The notes: generated by a model not told the origin, from the sequence alone. 64,000 nt of DNA from G963665925 sp050596425 (GCF_050596425.1 NZ_CP192292.1:682001-746000); one strand, 5' to 3'. Shown: positions 1 to 8,857, counted from the first letter of the stretch. Numbers and translations are program-made.

Positions 1-423
1 GACATTGGAAAAATCGGTATTCCTGATTTGATTTTAAATAAACCTGGAAAATTAACACCGGAAGAGTTTGAGGTCATCAAAACCCATACCATTATTGGGT
101 ATGAAGTCTTGAAGCAGTCTAACAGACGGATTATGAAAACAGCGGCAACCATAGCCCTTCAACATCATGAACGCTGGGATGGCCAAGGGTATCCATATGG
201 AATTCTTGGAGAAGAAATAGACTTATTTAGTCGAATAACCAGTGTGTGTGATGTTTACGACGCCCTGAGCCATAAAAGAATTTATAAAGATGCGTGGGCT
301 GAAGAAGAGGTCCACAACTATATCAAGAGCATGCGCTCAAAGATGTTTGATCCAAATGTCGTAGACAAGTTTTTCGAACACATCGATGACATCATAGCCA
401 TTAAAGAAAAATATCCGGACTAA
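1..423 (+). CDS. HD-GYP domain protein, C-terminal part (truncated by window edge)
   Basis: The frame is open from base 1, so only the C-terminal ~140 residues are present. They carry the second half of an HD-GYP domain: DIGKIGIPD near the start, HHERWDGQGYP in the middle (the HHE..DGxGYP signature that gives the family its name), and an R..SVCDVYDAL helix. HD-GYP proteins hydrolyse cyclic di-GMP at a metal centre; residues seen here belong to that centre. The first HD residues and any sensory or receiver domain lie outside the window. The next gene encodes a PilZ c-di-GMP receptor, which fits a shared signalling role, although a gap of about 70 bases separates them. Identification of the domain is secure; the full architecture is unknown. 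Confidence 0.93.
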   Translation, partial: DIGKIGIPDLILNKPGKLTPEEFEVIKTHTIIGYEVLKQSNRRIMKTAATIALQHHERWDGQGYPYGILGEEIDLFSRITSVCDVYDALSHKRIYKDAWAEEEVHNYIKSMRSKMFDPNVVDKFFEHIDDIIAIKEKYPD

Positions 424-494
424 GGCAGATTTTATCAATGGTCCAGATCTATGATATAATGACTAAAAACGGAGAGCTGAAGGAGCGTGGAGTC

Positions 495-842
495 GTGAAG
501 GAAAGAAGAAAGTTTAAGAGACTGCCAGTTGAAATTAAACTAACAATAGAATCCTTGTATCGTCAAAATAATGAATCTCTCGAGGAAATGAATGAATCCA
601 TTGTCGTGACAGATGTGTCAAAGACAGGCATTGGGTTTATGTCTTCAACAGAGCTACCGATGGATTATTATTTTAATGCAAGAATCGAAATTGATGAAGA
701 ACGCAAGTTCTTCGGCGTTATGAAAATAATTCGTAAGGCACAAGATGAAGATGGGTCCTACCATTTCGGATGTGAATTTGTTGGTATGGCAGACATACTA
801 ACAGGTTGTCTGGATGAGTATCAGGATGAGCTTGGATTATAA
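495..842 (+). CDS. PilZ domain protein (cyclic di-GMP receptor)
   Basis: A 115-residue protein that is essentially a single PilZ domain. The N-terminal RxxxR loop is visible as ERRKFKRLPV, and the second c-di-GMP-binding motif (D/N)xSxxG is VTDVSKTGIGF about 45 residues later. I chose the GTG at 495 because AGGAG lies nine bases upstream and the domain starts immediately after; a longer reading from the ATG at 438 has no ribosome site. Single-domain PilZ proteins act as c-di-GMP-responsive adaptors, for example for motility or secretion machinery. The partner is unknown. The preceding HD-GYP gene would degrade the ligand this protein senses. A terminator follows directly. Confidence 0.88.
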   Translation: MKERRKFKRLPVEIKLTIESLYRQNNESLEEMNESIVVTDVSKTGIGFMSSTELPMDYYFNARIEIDEERKFFGVMKIIRKAQDEDGSYHFGCEFVGMADILTGCLDEYQDELGL

Positions 843-849
843 TACCACA

Positions 850-884
850 ACGCCCTCAAGTTTAAGACTTGCAGGGCGTTTTTG
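850..884 (+). terminator. Intrinsic terminator after PilZ gene
   Basis: Arms ACGCCCT and AGGGCGT enclose a loop that itself contains AAGT/ACTT, followed by TTTTT. It lies eight bases past the PilZ stop codon. Confidence 0.85.
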
Positions 885-972
885 ATGTCGAAAATATTTG
901 ATACAGCCCATTCTCTTTATTCCATAAAGTATTTTTTTAAGTATCAGGCGCTGGCAAAATTACAGATCCGCA

Positions 973-1032
973 GCCTCGACATATCCTATATGGATATTTT
1001 CAATAAAAATATCATATAGGACATGTCGAGGC
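973..1032. repeat. 56-60 bp imperfect palindrome in intergenic DNA
   Basis: Two 28-base arms (973-1000 and 1005-1032) are inverted copies separated by four bases, CAAT. They differ by one mismatch and one single-base bulge. The outer ends read GCCTCGACAT and ATGTCGAGGC. No T run follows on either strand, so it is not a normal intrinsic terminator. It lies in the 885-1099 gap and would fold into a long hairpin in transcripts entering the dehydrogenase gene. It could be a MITE-like repeat or an RNA processing or attenuation element. Confidence 0.7.
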
Positions 1033-1099
1033 TTGTAGAATGATATTTTGCAAGTCGTTCAGTATAAACTGTTTAAGATGATAATGAAGGAGCGATTAG

Positions 1100-2041
1100 A
1101 TGAAAGCCATATTTACATATGATTACGGCAGTGAAAAAATGGACTCAATACGAAAGCTCGGCTATGAAATTGATATTGTTCATGAATCTGAGATTGAAAA
1201 CAACAGCCGTGTTAATGATGCGGAAATATTAGTTTGCTATAATCCCTTTGATAGAATTGACGTGAGTGAGATGGAAAAACTCAAGTGGATTCAACTTTCA
1301 AGCATTGGATTTGATCAACTGCCGGTTGAAGACGTTTTGGATCAAGAAATAATTGTGACCAATAACCAGGGTGGATATTCAAAGCCTATGGGAGAATGGA
1401 TTGTCATGAATATACTTGAAATCCTCAAAAACAGAAAGAGCTTTTATGCCAAGCAAAAAGAAAGAGTCTGGAAACTGGATTCTGGAATTTTAGAGCTTGT
1501 TGATAAAAAAGTGGCCTTTCTAGGAACGGGAACCATTGCACAGGAGGCAGCGAAACGTCTACAAGGTTTTGAAGCCAATATTATTGGCTTTAACACGAGT
1601 GGCCATGACACAGACCACTTTGACGCGTGCTACAAAATAGACGATTTGGAAAATCACTTGCCCCAGCTTGATGTGGTTGTTGTTACCCTGCCACATACGG
1701 AAAAAACCCACCATTTCATGAATCAGTCACGTATGAACCTTATGCGAGATGACTCTATACTTATAAATGTGTCTAGAGGTCCCAATGTTGACGAGCAAGC
1801 CTTGATTGATGCCCTAAAACATGATAAGTTTTTAGGCGTTGCACTGGATGTTTATAGTTCAGAACCACTTTCGAAAGACAGCCCCCTATGGGATATTGAT
1901 AGGGCCTATCTTTCGCCCCATAACTCATGGGTGTCAGAAATGAAAAACGAACGACGATTTAGAATGATCTACAAGAATATGCAGAATTATATAGAAGGAA
2001 GACCACTGGTCAACAGGGTCAATATTGCACGTGGATATTAG
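1100..2041 (+). CDS. D-isomer-specific 2-hydroxyacid dehydrogenase
   Basis: A 313-residue NAD(P)-dependent oxidoreductase of the D-2-hydroxyacid dehydrogenase superfamily, which interconverts 2-oxoacids and D-2-hydroxyacids. The Rossmann dinucleotide loop is GTGTIAQEA near residue 142. The catalytic Arg is in NVSRGPNVDE, the Glu in YSSEPL and the His in LSPHNSW, so the Arg-Glu-His set is complete. The N-terminal substrate-binding half is divergent, so the substrate cannot be named. Start ATG has an AAGGAG site upstream. The next gene begins ten bases after the stop, suggesting one transcript with the PHP phosphatase and rlmN. Confidence 0.9.
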   Translation: MKAIFTYDYGSEKMDSIRKLGYEIDIVHESEIENNSRVNDAEILVCYNPFDRIDVSEMEKLKWIQLSSIGFDQLPVEDVLDQEIIVTNNQGGYSKPMGEWIVMNILEILKNRKSFYAKQKERVWKLDSGILELVDKKVAFLGTGTIAQEAAKRLQGFEANIIGFNTSGHDTDHFDACYKIDDLENHLPQLDVVVVTLPHTEKTHHFMNQSRMNLMRDDSILINVSRGPNVDEQALIDALKHDKFLGVALDVYSSEPLSKDSPLWDIDRAYLSPHNSWVSEMKNERRFRMIYKNMQNYIEGRPLVNRVNIARGY

Positions 2042-2051
2042 GGAGAATTAC

Positions 2052-2771
2052 ATGAAATTATTACTAGACACTCACATCCATACTTTAGCCAGTGGACATG
2101 CATACAGTACACTTGCAGAGTATGTGGAAATGGCTCGGGAAAAAGGCCTTGAACTTATAGCACAAACCGATCATGGTCCTGCTATGCCAGGCGGCCCCCA
2201 TGCTTTTCATATAGGCAACCAACGTGTCTTGCCAGAAGAAATGAATGGCGTGCGTGTGTTAAAAGGCGCAGAAGTCAATATAATTGATTTTGATGGGCGT
2301 CTAGACCTCGAAGAGCGGTATATGAAAAATTTAGACTTTGTCCTTGCCAGCCTTCACGATGTGTGCCTTTATCCAGGCAACCGTGATGAAAACACAAGAG
2401 CCCTCATTGGGGCTATGGAAAACAAGTATGTGGATGCCATCGGGCACTCAGGAAATCCGGCATTTCCTATTCACATAGAGGCCTTTGTAAAAGCAGCCAA
2501 AGAAAATGATATTATGATAGAAATCAACAATTCTTCTTTTGGAAAGAGTCGTGTGGGCAGTCGAGAAAACTGTGAAGAGATTGCACTTATGGCAAAAAAG
2601 CATGGTGTGAAACTCATAGCGGGAAGCGATGCACATGTCAAGTATGACCTGGGACGTTTTGATTATGCTCTTGAAGTCTTTAAGCGCCTCGAAATTCCAG
2701 AAGAACTAATAATGAATACGTCGAAAGAGAAGCTTTTAAGTCATCTACGTCAAAATGGCAAGAAAGTCTAA
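2052..2771 (+). CDS. PHP-family phosphatase (YcdX-like)
   Basis: A 239-residue PHP-domain metal hydrolase. Metal-binding motifs appear in family order: DTHIHT at the N-terminus, QTDHGP near residue 40, GAEVNI near 75, ASLHD near 100, GHSGNP near 130 and GSDAHV near 195. Length and motif set match the YcdX-type phosphatases that act with a trinuclear metal site on small phosphorylated substrates rather than the polymerase-associated PHP domains. I use the ATG at 2052, preceded by GGGAGA, instead of an upstream GTG lying inside the dehydrogenase gene. The rlmN start follows within a dozen bases, consistent with translational coupling. The substrate is unknown. Confidence 0.88.
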   Translation: MKLLLDTHIHTLASGHAYSTLAEYVEMAREKGLELIAQTDHGPAMPGGPHAFHIGNQRVLPEEMNGVRVLKGAEVNIIDFDGRLDLEERYMKNLDFVLASLHDVCLYPGNRDENTRALIGAMENKYVDAIGHSGNPAFPIHIEAFVKAAKENDIMIEINNSSFGKSRVGSRENCEEIALMAKKHGVKLIAGSDAHVKYDLGRFDYALEVFKRLEIPEELIMNTSKEKLLSHLRQNGKKV

Positions 2772-2781
2772 TGGTGAAATC

Positions 2782-3813
2782 ATGAAAACACAACTGAGAA
2801 GTCTTGAACTCGATGACCTAAAAATATGGTTGTCAGAGCAAGGTGAAAAGCCCTTTCGGGCAAAACAGATATTTGAATGGGTGCAAAAAGGTATTACATC
2901 CTTTGACCAAATGACAAATATCTCAAAAGCCCTGCGATTGAAAATGGATGAGGCTTTTTTACTTGATAATGTAAACATCGTTAAGTATTTGGACTCCAAG
3001 GACAAAACAAGAAAATATCTCCTGTCTATGAATGACGGTGAGGTCATTGAAGCGGTTCTTATGCGCTACAAGCATGGAAACAGCATCTGTGTGTCCACCC
3101 AAGTGGGGTGTAAAATGGGCTGTACTTTTTGTGCATCCACTTTAGGGGGCATGACAAGGAATCTAGAAGCAGGAGAAATACTAGGCCAAATTATGACCAT
3201 TCAAAATGATATTGGTGAAAGAATCAGCAATGTCGTATTAATGGGCAGCGGAGAGCCTCTTGATAATTATGATGAAGTCCTCAAGTTTTTAAGACTGGTC
3301 AACCATCCGCAAGGTTTAAATATTAGCATGCGACACATTACCCTGTCCACATGCGGCTTGGTAAAAGAAATAGATCGTTTGGCTGAAGAAAAACTTCAGA
3401 TCACCCTAGCCATTTCACTGCATGCGGTAACGGATGAAAAAAGAAGCAGTCTCATGCCTATTAACAGAAAATATGACCTGGATACACTTTTAAAAGCCTG
3501 CCGAAATTATACGGATAAAACAGGAAGGCGTATTACCTTTGAATATGCTCTGATCGAAGGAGAAAATGACCATCAGGAGGAAGCACGTCAGTTGGCCAAG
3601 AAGCTACGTGGCATGCTATGTCATGTCAACCTCATTCCAATCAATCCTGTTGAGGAAAGAGGGTATAAGGCATCCTCTAATAAGAATATCACGAAGTTTC
3701 AAAAGATATTGAAGGATTCAGGCGTTGAAACAACCATCAGAAGAGAACTTGGGTCTGATATAAATGCGGCATGTGGCCAGTTAAGAGCCCAGCATTTAGA
3801 GGAAGAAAAATAA
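2782..3813 (+). CDS. rlmN: Dual-specificity 23S rRNA/tRNA adenine-C2 methyltransferase RlmN
   Basis: A 343-residue radical SAM enzyme of the RlmN/Cfr family. The cluster motif CxxxCxxC is CKMGCTFCAS near residue 110. GSGEPLDNYDEV follows, and the C-terminal catalytic cysteine lies in AACGQLRAQ. The N-terminal accessory domain with EKPFRAKQIFEWV is typical of RlmN. RlmN methylates C2 of A2503 in 23S rRNA and A37 of some tRNAs. I placed the start at MKTQLRSLEL because RlmN proteins begin at this point; an upstream ATG at 2755 overlaps the phosphatase gene and lacks a ribosome site. It is probably not Cfr, since the N-terminal domain and chromosomal setting are those of the housekeeping gene. 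Confidence 0.95.
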   Translation: MKTQLRSLELDDLKIWLSEQGEKPFRAKQIFEWVQKGITSFDQMTNISKALRLKMDEAFLLDNVNIVKYLDSKDKTRKYLLSMNDGEVIEAVLMRYKHGNSICVSTQVGCKMGCTFCASTLGGMTRNLEAGEILGQIMTIQNDIGERISNVVLMGSGEPLDNYDEVLKFLRLVNHPQGLNISMRHITLSTCGLVKEIDRLAEEKLQITLAISLHAVTDEKRSSLMPINRKYDLDTLLKACRNYTDKTGRRITFEYALIEGENDHQEEARQLAKKLRGMLCHVNLIPINPVEERGYKASSNKNITKFQKILKDSGVETTIRRELGSDINAACGQLRAQHLEEEK

Positions 3814-3892
3814 GTATAGATCCATATACCCGAATTAAGGTCTTAAATTATTGTAAAAGAGACGAAGACCGTTCTTCGATCGATCTAATATT

Positions 3893-3955
3893 AAGCCATT
3901 CATGTCCATAGTCAAATTCCATGACTCTGTCCACATGAATGGCTTTTAATTTTGT
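3893..3955 (+). terminator. Probable terminator in the gap after rlmN
   Basis: Arms of 13 bases (AAGCCATTCATGT at 3893-3905 and ACATGAATGGCTT at 3933-3945) enclose a second small stem AGTCA/TGACT and are followed by TTAATTTTG. It lies 80 bases after rlmN. The rest of the 3814-4258 gap is AT-rich with no gene I can support; a TAAGTATAGA motif overlaps the rlmN stop at 3811. Confidence 0.65.
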
Positions 3956-4258
3956 AAGCGCCTGTTTTATAAAAGTAACAAAAAAGTAACCAAATGCTTG
4001 TGATTTAATCTACATTTTACAAATGTTCAGAATCCATCCCCATAAATACCTAAACAGGTCCGAGTGTATCCTTTAAGGCAAACGTTTTATGTGTTGAAAT
4101 CCGAATGTTCCTAGCAATAATTTTTTTAATGTTTTTGAAGGGATCATTGCGATTAACATAGAATTAATAATCAACAAGAAAGTTTTGAATAATCTGATAA
4201 TAATGAGGTATATGTAACTCATAGATACTTTCTTTGTAGATGTAAGGAGGAGATTCAT

Positions 4259-4672
4259 ATGGTTAAAATCATTGCAGGAGAAAAAGGTACTGGAAAAACA
4301 AAGCGTATGATCCGCATGGCCAATGACGATGTGCAGTCGCTCAATGGTCATGTTGTGTTTATTGACGATGATAAGCGTCATATCTACGATTTAAACCACG
4401 ATCTCAGATTTATGTGCATGGAAGAATTTCCAGTAAAAACACCTGAAGAATTTTTCGGTTTCTTGTGTGGCGTCATTTCCAATGACTATGATATTGAAAA
4501 GGTCTACATTGATGGCCTACTAAAAATTGCTGGCATTAATGAAAGAGACTTACCATCCTTTGTCCCTCGACTAGAAGAGCTGACAAAGCAGTATAACTTT
4601 AACGTCGTGTTCACGGTGAGCGGCGATAAGCAAACATTACCTAATGAAATAACTCCTTATTATATTGAATAG
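4259..4672 (+). CDS. Small P-loop ATP-binding protein of unknown function
   Basis: A 137-residue protein that opens with a Walker A loop, GEKGTGKTKR, at residues 8-17. A hydrophobic strand ending in FIDDD (residues ~34-38) follows, and a possible Walker B-like strand, VYIDGLL, lies near residue 82. There is no room for a full AAA or RecA fold with accessory domains, so it is a minimal nucleotide-binding protein. The ribosome site AAGGAGGAG is excellent, and the gene stands alone between intrinsic terminators, so it is probably monocistronic. I do not recognise a named family, and the function is open. Confidence 0.75.
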   Translation: MVKIIAGEKGTGKTKRMIRMANDDVQSLNGHVVFIDDDKRHIYDLNHDLRFMCMEEFPVKTPEEFFGFLCGVISNDYDIEKVYIDGLLKIAGINERDLPSFVPRLEELTKQYNFNVVFTVSGDKQTLPNEITPYYIE

Positions 4673-4715
4673 CAAAAACCACTTATTGAATCAAATTCAT
4701 GAAGAAGGTGACAAT

Positions 4716-4745
4716 GGCTGCAACGAATAGTTGCAGCCTTATTAC
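4716..4745 (+). terminator. Intrinsic terminator
   Basis: GGCTGCAAC and GTTGCAGCC form a perfect nine-base stem with loop GAATA, followed by TTATT. It terminates the P-loop gene. Confidence 0.8.
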
Positions 4746-4869
4746 TGTACATTTAAAATAAATGAATATTTTCAACTGCAGAAAAATATACCAACCTGTG
4801 TGGTGTGTATGATGTAGAGTTACCACATCAATCATACTGAGCAGACGTCTTGGCGAATTATAAATATAA

Positions 4870-4914
4870 AAAAAGAACAATTTTCTGGTCATGCCAGACG
4901 ATTGTTCTTTTTTT
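4870..4914. terminator. Bidirectional intrinsic terminator between convergent genes
   Basis: A stem of about 12 bases (AAAAAGAACAAT with ATTGTTCTTTTT) encloses an inner TCTGG/CCAGA stem. There are T tracts on both strands. It can end transcription of the plus-strand P-loop gene and of the minus-strand gene at 5031. Confidence 0.85.
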
Positions 4915-5030
4915 AGTCCTATTGATTAAGACTTCAGCACATGAAATGTTTAGAATACTGTATACAAATAGATAACAAATTCTTAACAATGTGGATTTGT
5001 TCAAATAAAAGTTACAAATGATTGGTATAA

Positions 5031-5276
5031 TTACTTTGGGAGAAAACCTTTTCCTAGATATTTTTTGATGTCTTCAGGGTCACTGAAATTATCTAGAAGC
5101 ATTTCCTTGTCAGTTTCTTCGAAATAAACGAGGACTTCAGCTTTCCCTTCAAGAAAGGCTTTTTTGACGGTGGATTCTTTTACTTCACGAACCTTGGTTT
5201 TATGATGCTTTATTTTTTCAAAAGTTTTCGTGTAGTAGCTGCCGAAAAGGCTAATAACTTTTGTGTACTGATTCAT
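5031..5276 (-). CDS. Hypothetical protein, 81 residues
   Basis: A short charged protein beginning MNQYTKVISLFG and ending KYLGKGFLPK. The start is set by AGGAGGT eight bases upstream on the minus strand; the longer reading lacks a ribosome site. The composition (Lys and Glu rich, no transmembrane helix) suggests a soluble cytoplasmic protein. It is transcribed alone, divergently from the universal-stress-like gene and towards a bidirectional terminator. No family recognised. Confidence 0.65.
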   Translation of the reverse strand: MNQYTKVISLFGSYYTKTFEKIKHHKTKVREVKESTVKKAFLEGKAEVLVYFEETDKEMLLDNFSDPEDIKKYLGKGFLPK

Positions 5277-5426
5277 GTGTTTACCTCCTATAAACATGGA
5301 ACGCTTTTCAGAGTATGCGTTCATGAATGACTTTCATAGGATAGTATACCATGTTATCAGCCATATACTAAGCCCACAATGATTCGTTTTTGAAATTACA
5401 TGTTTATGACGAGTCGGTGGGATTCA

Positions 5427-5455
5427 TTGACAGCTCAATATGTCTACGGTAATAT
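5427..5455 (+). promoter_or_regulatory. Sigma-A type promoter for the UspA-like gene
   Basis: TTGACA at 5427-5432 and TAATAT at 5450-5455 are spaced by 17 bases. The start codon at 5507 lies about 45 bases past the expected transcription start. Confidence 0.75.
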
Positions 5456-5506
5456 ATTGACTTGTGTGAGTCTAATTGAAGAGATCGTACTGAAAGGGGA
5501 TCGGTC

Positions 5507-5917
5507 ATGGACAGTAGCAAGAAGATAATGGTTTGCGTCACTCAGCAGAAGTCATGCGAACGTCTTATAGAAAAAGGAATGAATCTTGTTCAGAGCGAGC
5601 AAGATGAACTCCACGTGATTCATGTTGTAAAAGAAAATTGGAAGTATTTTGGACAGCTTAGAGAATCAGATGCACTGGAATATCTATTTGATGTATCTAA
5701 GACCCACGGCGCCAGCTTAACAGTGAAAAAAGCCACAGATATTGTGGAAAGTCTAAGTGATTTCGCTGAAAAGAATTCTATCGACATGATTGTTATGGGT
5801 GAATCACTTGAGCCATCAGCTCAGCAGAATATGATCAAGCGACTTCAAAAGAAAACATCTAAAAAAATGAAGTTTAGCATAGTCCCAGTTGCGGACATAC
5901 CCTCAAAAGTTGGATAG
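5507..5917 (+). CDS. UspA-like universal stress protein
   Basis: A 136-residue protein with the UspA fold pattern: strand MVCVTQQKSCERLI at the N-terminus, LHVIHVV after a first helix, then a conserved late strand IDMIVMGES and a final strand FSIVPV. It resembles the single-domain Usp and the Usp-like segment of KdpD. The GxxG(9x)GS ATP-binding loop is poorly preserved (MGESLEPSAQ), so it may belong to the non-ATP-binding group. It has a strong promoter and an AAGGGGA ribosome site. The role is presumably stress or envelope related; no partner is evident. Confidence 0.72.
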   Translation: MDSSKKIMVCVTQQKSCERLIEKGMNLVQSEQDELHVIHVVKENWKYFGQLRESDALEYLFDVSKTHGASLTVKKATDIVESLSDFAEKNSIDMIVMGESLEPSAQQNMIKRLQKKTSKKMKFSIVPVADIPSKVG

Positions 5918-6048
5918 GGATGCCCCTGTCTAGTGAAAAATGCTTTTGTATATAAATTGCACTTGAGTCATTTGAATGCTATTTTACGAGTCGCTCAATT
6001 TAAGGTAATATACGAGGGTCAAAGTCAGATTTTGAATACTTAGAGTAT

Positions 6049-6081
6049 AAATCCCGATGAGAAAATCATCGGGATTTTTTT
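6049..6081 (+). terminator. Intrinsic terminator
   Basis: AATCCCGATGA and TCATCGGGATT form an 11-base stem with a four-base AAAA-type loop, followed by seven T residues. Confidence 0.9.
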
Positions 6082-6128
6082 AGGGTATACCAAGTAAAAA
6101 TTTCTATAATATCCATATGGAGGTTGTG

Positions 6129-6695
6129 ATGAATCAAAAAAATCGGCAGGATAGATCAGTGCTTGTTTTACTGCTTGTGGTGATCGTTCTAAGTGCTTTC
6201 ATTTATAAAAATTACAGAGACAATTTGACCAGTTCAGAAGAAATAGGAGCCTATATTAGCAAAACAACCCGAACCGCCCTCCTTGTCACCTCACGAAATA
6301 CGGTCTGGGAGTATAACGTGGACAATTCAGATTTACTCAATACGGTGGAGCAAAATCAAATTCTAGTGAGCGCCTATGACTCGATCATGTATTCTGGAAA
6401 CGAGACATTTTCGAATGTTAACAAGTACGTTGAAGCAGTATGTATAGACTTAAAGGCACTGGAAAGAGCGATTAAAGAAGGCGATGACAAAAGTGTTTCC
6501 AGAGCGCAAATGCGTGTGGCTTATTCAATGAAACAGGTCAGGGCGTCAGCAGAAGCACTGGAAGAAGACATTGCATATCTTGATTTAGAAGATGAAGCCA
6601 TAGACAGGGCATGGCATGAAGCCTTTCTATATGAAAAGGGCCCCATTGCAGAAATTCTCAAAAGGCATTTTCCTAAAATGCATGAAATGCAATAG
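6129..6695 (+). CDS. Membrane-anchored hypothetical protein
   Basis: A 188-residue protein with one N-terminal membrane segment (VLVLLLVVIVLSAFIY, about residues 9-27). A soluble extracytoplasmic domain rich in charged helices follows, a layout typical of bitopic envelope proteins. The ATG at 6129 is chosen because GGAGG lies six bases upstream; an ATG at 6117 overlaps that ribosome site. A TATAAT box at 6105-6110 would give a very short leader. The ORF stands alone, with a terminator before it and an AT-rich palindrome after it. No family recognised. Confidence 0.65.
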   Translation: MNQKNRQDRSVLVLLLVVIVLSAFIYKNYRDNLTSSEEIGAYISKTTRTALLVTSRNTVWEYNVDNSDLLNTVEQNQILVSAYDSIMYSGNETFSNVNKYVEAVCIDLKALERAIKEGDDKSVSRAQMRVAYSMKQVRASAEALEEDIAYLDLEDEAIDRAWHEAFLYEKGPIAEILKRHFPKMHEMQ

Positions 6696-6783
6696 AAGCA
6701 TTTGAGTTTTTATAAAAGTCTAAAATGACAGAGAACTATGTGATCGAATAAGGGGGCGAAAATAGTATTCGTTCTCAGAATTT

Positions 6784-6817
6784 CATATTATTATTTTTAT
6801 ACAAAAATAATAATATG
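6784..6817. repeat. Perfect AT-rich palindrome in the 6696-7070 gap
   Basis: The arms CATATTATTATTTTT (6784-6798) and AAAAATAATAATATG (6803-6817) are perfect inverted copies around ATAC. It may terminate transcription weakly in both directions. Apart from a TATAAT at 6861-6866 without a matching -35, I see nothing else in this gap. Confidence 0.6.
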
Positions 6818-7070
6818 ATGTTGTAAGTGAGTCCTAAAAGGGTAGACTTAAAAGGTGTAGTATAATCCTGGCTATAGGACTTGGAAAATGCCTGAGTGGA
6901 AAATTATTGTCTCTCTAGGGCTCATATTTCAATGATAAGTCACCTAGTATAGAATAAGTTCATATTTCGTCTAATAAAATTCAAATTATATGAAGGAATT
7001 TGGATGTTGGTATCGAATCTATACTAGCCGGGATAAAATCGTAATTTTCAAACAACTGAAGGAGGGTAAC

Positions 7071-8738
7071 ATGTCAAGGAAACTACTTTCTTTCATCCTA
7101 GTTCTTGCAATGGTCATGTCAATGAACGTTGTGACATTTGCAGATGAGGATGGAACAGAAATCACAATTGTACATACGAATGATACACATTCACGAATCG
7201 ACGAAGGCAAATACGATGGTATGGGCTTCGCGAAAATCGCAACTAAGGTTGAGGAGCTTCGTGCACAGAACCCGAACCTATTGTTGCTAGATGCTGGGGA
7301 CACGTTCCACGGCCAAACAATCGCTACACTTGTTGAAGGTGAATCGATTGTAACTATTATGAACGCTATGCAGTACGACGCTATGACAGCAGGTAACCAT
7401 GATTTCAACTATGGTCAAGAAAGACTTCTTGAACTGGCTGAAATGGCTAACTTCCCTGTTATGGGCGGTAATGTTAAAAAAGATGGTGAGCCCCTTCTTG
7501 ATGAATACATCATCAAAGAGATTGATGGCGTAAAAGTAGGTATCTTTGGCCTATCAACACCAGAAACAACTTACAAGACACATCCACTGAATGTTATTGG
7601 TCTGACATTTGAAGACCCTGCGATCCAGGCTCAAAAGATGGTAGACATGCTTGAAGGTCAAGTTGATGTTATCGTGGCTCTAGGTCACCTTGGCGTTGAT
7701 GAATCTTCAACATACACATCGGAAGCAGTAATCAATTCTGTTGATGGCATCGACGTGTTCATTGACGGTCATAGCCATACAGCTCTTGAAGGCGGTAAAA
7801 TGGTTGGCGATACACTTCTTGTTCAAACTGGCGAGTATGACAAGAATCTTGGTATTGTAAACCTTATGGTTAAAGACGGCATGGTAACAGCTGAAGCAAG
7901 CCTATTCTCAAAAGAAGCTGCTGCTGATGTGACTCCAAACGCAGCAATCGTTTCTGTTATTGACGAAGTGAAAGCAGAAAACGAAGTGATCACAAACGTC
8001 AAGGTTGCCTCTACATCTGTAACTCTTGATGGCGAACGTGGTCAAGTGCGTGCTGGTGAAACAAACCTTGGTAACATGATTGCTGACGCCATGATCGATG
8101 TAACGGGTGCAGACGTTGCCATTACAAATGGTGGTGGTATCCGTGCTTCAATCAACCCTGGTGATATCACTAAGGGCGATGTTATTACAGTTCTACCTTT
8201 TGGTAACTACGTAATGACAAAAGAAATCAAGGGTTCAGACATCCTTGCAGCGATTGAACATGGTATTGATTCTTATCCAGAAACAAAGGGTGCATTCCCT
8301 CACATCTCTGGTATGCGTGTTGAGTTTGATCCTAACCAACCAGCCGGTTCAAGAATCGTTAAAGTTATGGTTGGCGGCGAAATGCTAGATCCAAACGCTA
8401 TGTACACACTAGCGACAAATGATTTTATGGCTTATGGTGGCGATGATTACGGTATGTTCGCTGACTATCCAATCCTTGGGGAATTTGATGGTCTAGATGA
8501 AGTCCTAATCGACTACATGGCTAAGGTTGATCCTGCAACTGTAAAGGTTGACGGTCGTATGATGGCTCACGAAATGAAGAAGGCAGAAGCTATGACGTAC
8601 ACAGTTATGGCAAATGATGTTCTTTGGAAGATTGCTGAGAAATACGACATGACTTATCAAGAGCTTGCGGAGTACAATAACTTAGATAACCCGAACATGA
8701 TCTATGTGGGCCAGGAACTTATGGTGCCTGCTAAGTAA
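7071..8738 (+). CDS. Secreted 5'-nucleotidase family phosphohydrolase with C-terminal LysM
   Basis: A 555-residue exported enzyme. Residues 1-25 form a signal peptide (KLLSFILVLAMVMSMNVVTFA). The metallophosphatase domain shows IVHTNDTHS, LLLDAGDTFHG, TAGNHDFNYG, ALGHLG and DGHSHT. The 5'-nucleotidase C-terminal domain carries TNGGGIRASI and YGGDDYGMF. A LysM peptidoglycan-binding repeat (YTVMANDVLWKIAEKY to MIYVGQELMVP) closes the protein. It should release inorganic phosphate from nucleotides at the cell wall. The start has AAGGAGGG seven bases upstream. Codon choice is biased to GGT, CGT and AAC, unlike its neighbours, suggesting high expression. The gene is monocistronic with a strong terminator. 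Confidence 0.93.
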   Translation: MSRKLLSFILVLAMVMSMNVVTFADEDGTEITIVHTNDTHSRIDEGKYDGMGFAKIATKVEELRAQNPNLLLLDAGDTFHGQTIATLVEGESIVTIMNAMQYDAMTAGNHDFNYGQERLLELAEMANFPVMGGNVKKDGEPLLDEYIIKEIDGVKVGIFGLSTPETTYKTHPLNVIGLTFEDPAIQAQKMVDMLEGQVDVIVALGHLGVDESSTYTSEAVINSVDGIDVFIDGHSHTALEGGKMVGDTLLVQTGEYDKNLGIVNLMVKDGMVTAEASLFSKEAAADVTPNAAIVSVIDEVKAENEVITNVKVASTSVTLDGERGQVRAGETNLGNMIADAMIDVTGADVAITNGGGIRASINPGDITKGDVITVLPFGNYVMTKEIKGSDILAAIEHGIDSYPETKGAFPHISGMRVEFDPNQPAGSRIVKVMVGGEMLDPNAMYTLATNDFMAYGGDDYGMFADYPILGEFDGLDEVLIDYMAKVDPATVKVDGRMMAHEMKKAEAMTYTVMANDVLWKIAEKYDMTYQELAEYNNLDNPNMIYVGQELMVPAK

Positions 8739-8807
8739 TTATTGTACAAGATATAGTAAATGATCGAATTTATCCGGCAAAGTAAATTCGTAATGTTATG
8801 AAACCAG

Positions 8808-8857
8808 AATAGCTGTAATATTAGGGATAATTCCACTAATATTACAGCTATTTTTTC
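8808..8857 (+). terminator. Strong intrinsic terminator after the nucleotidase
   Basis: A perfect 17-base stem (8808-8824 with 836-852 of the same kilobase) is followed by TTTTTTCG. Confidence 0.92.
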
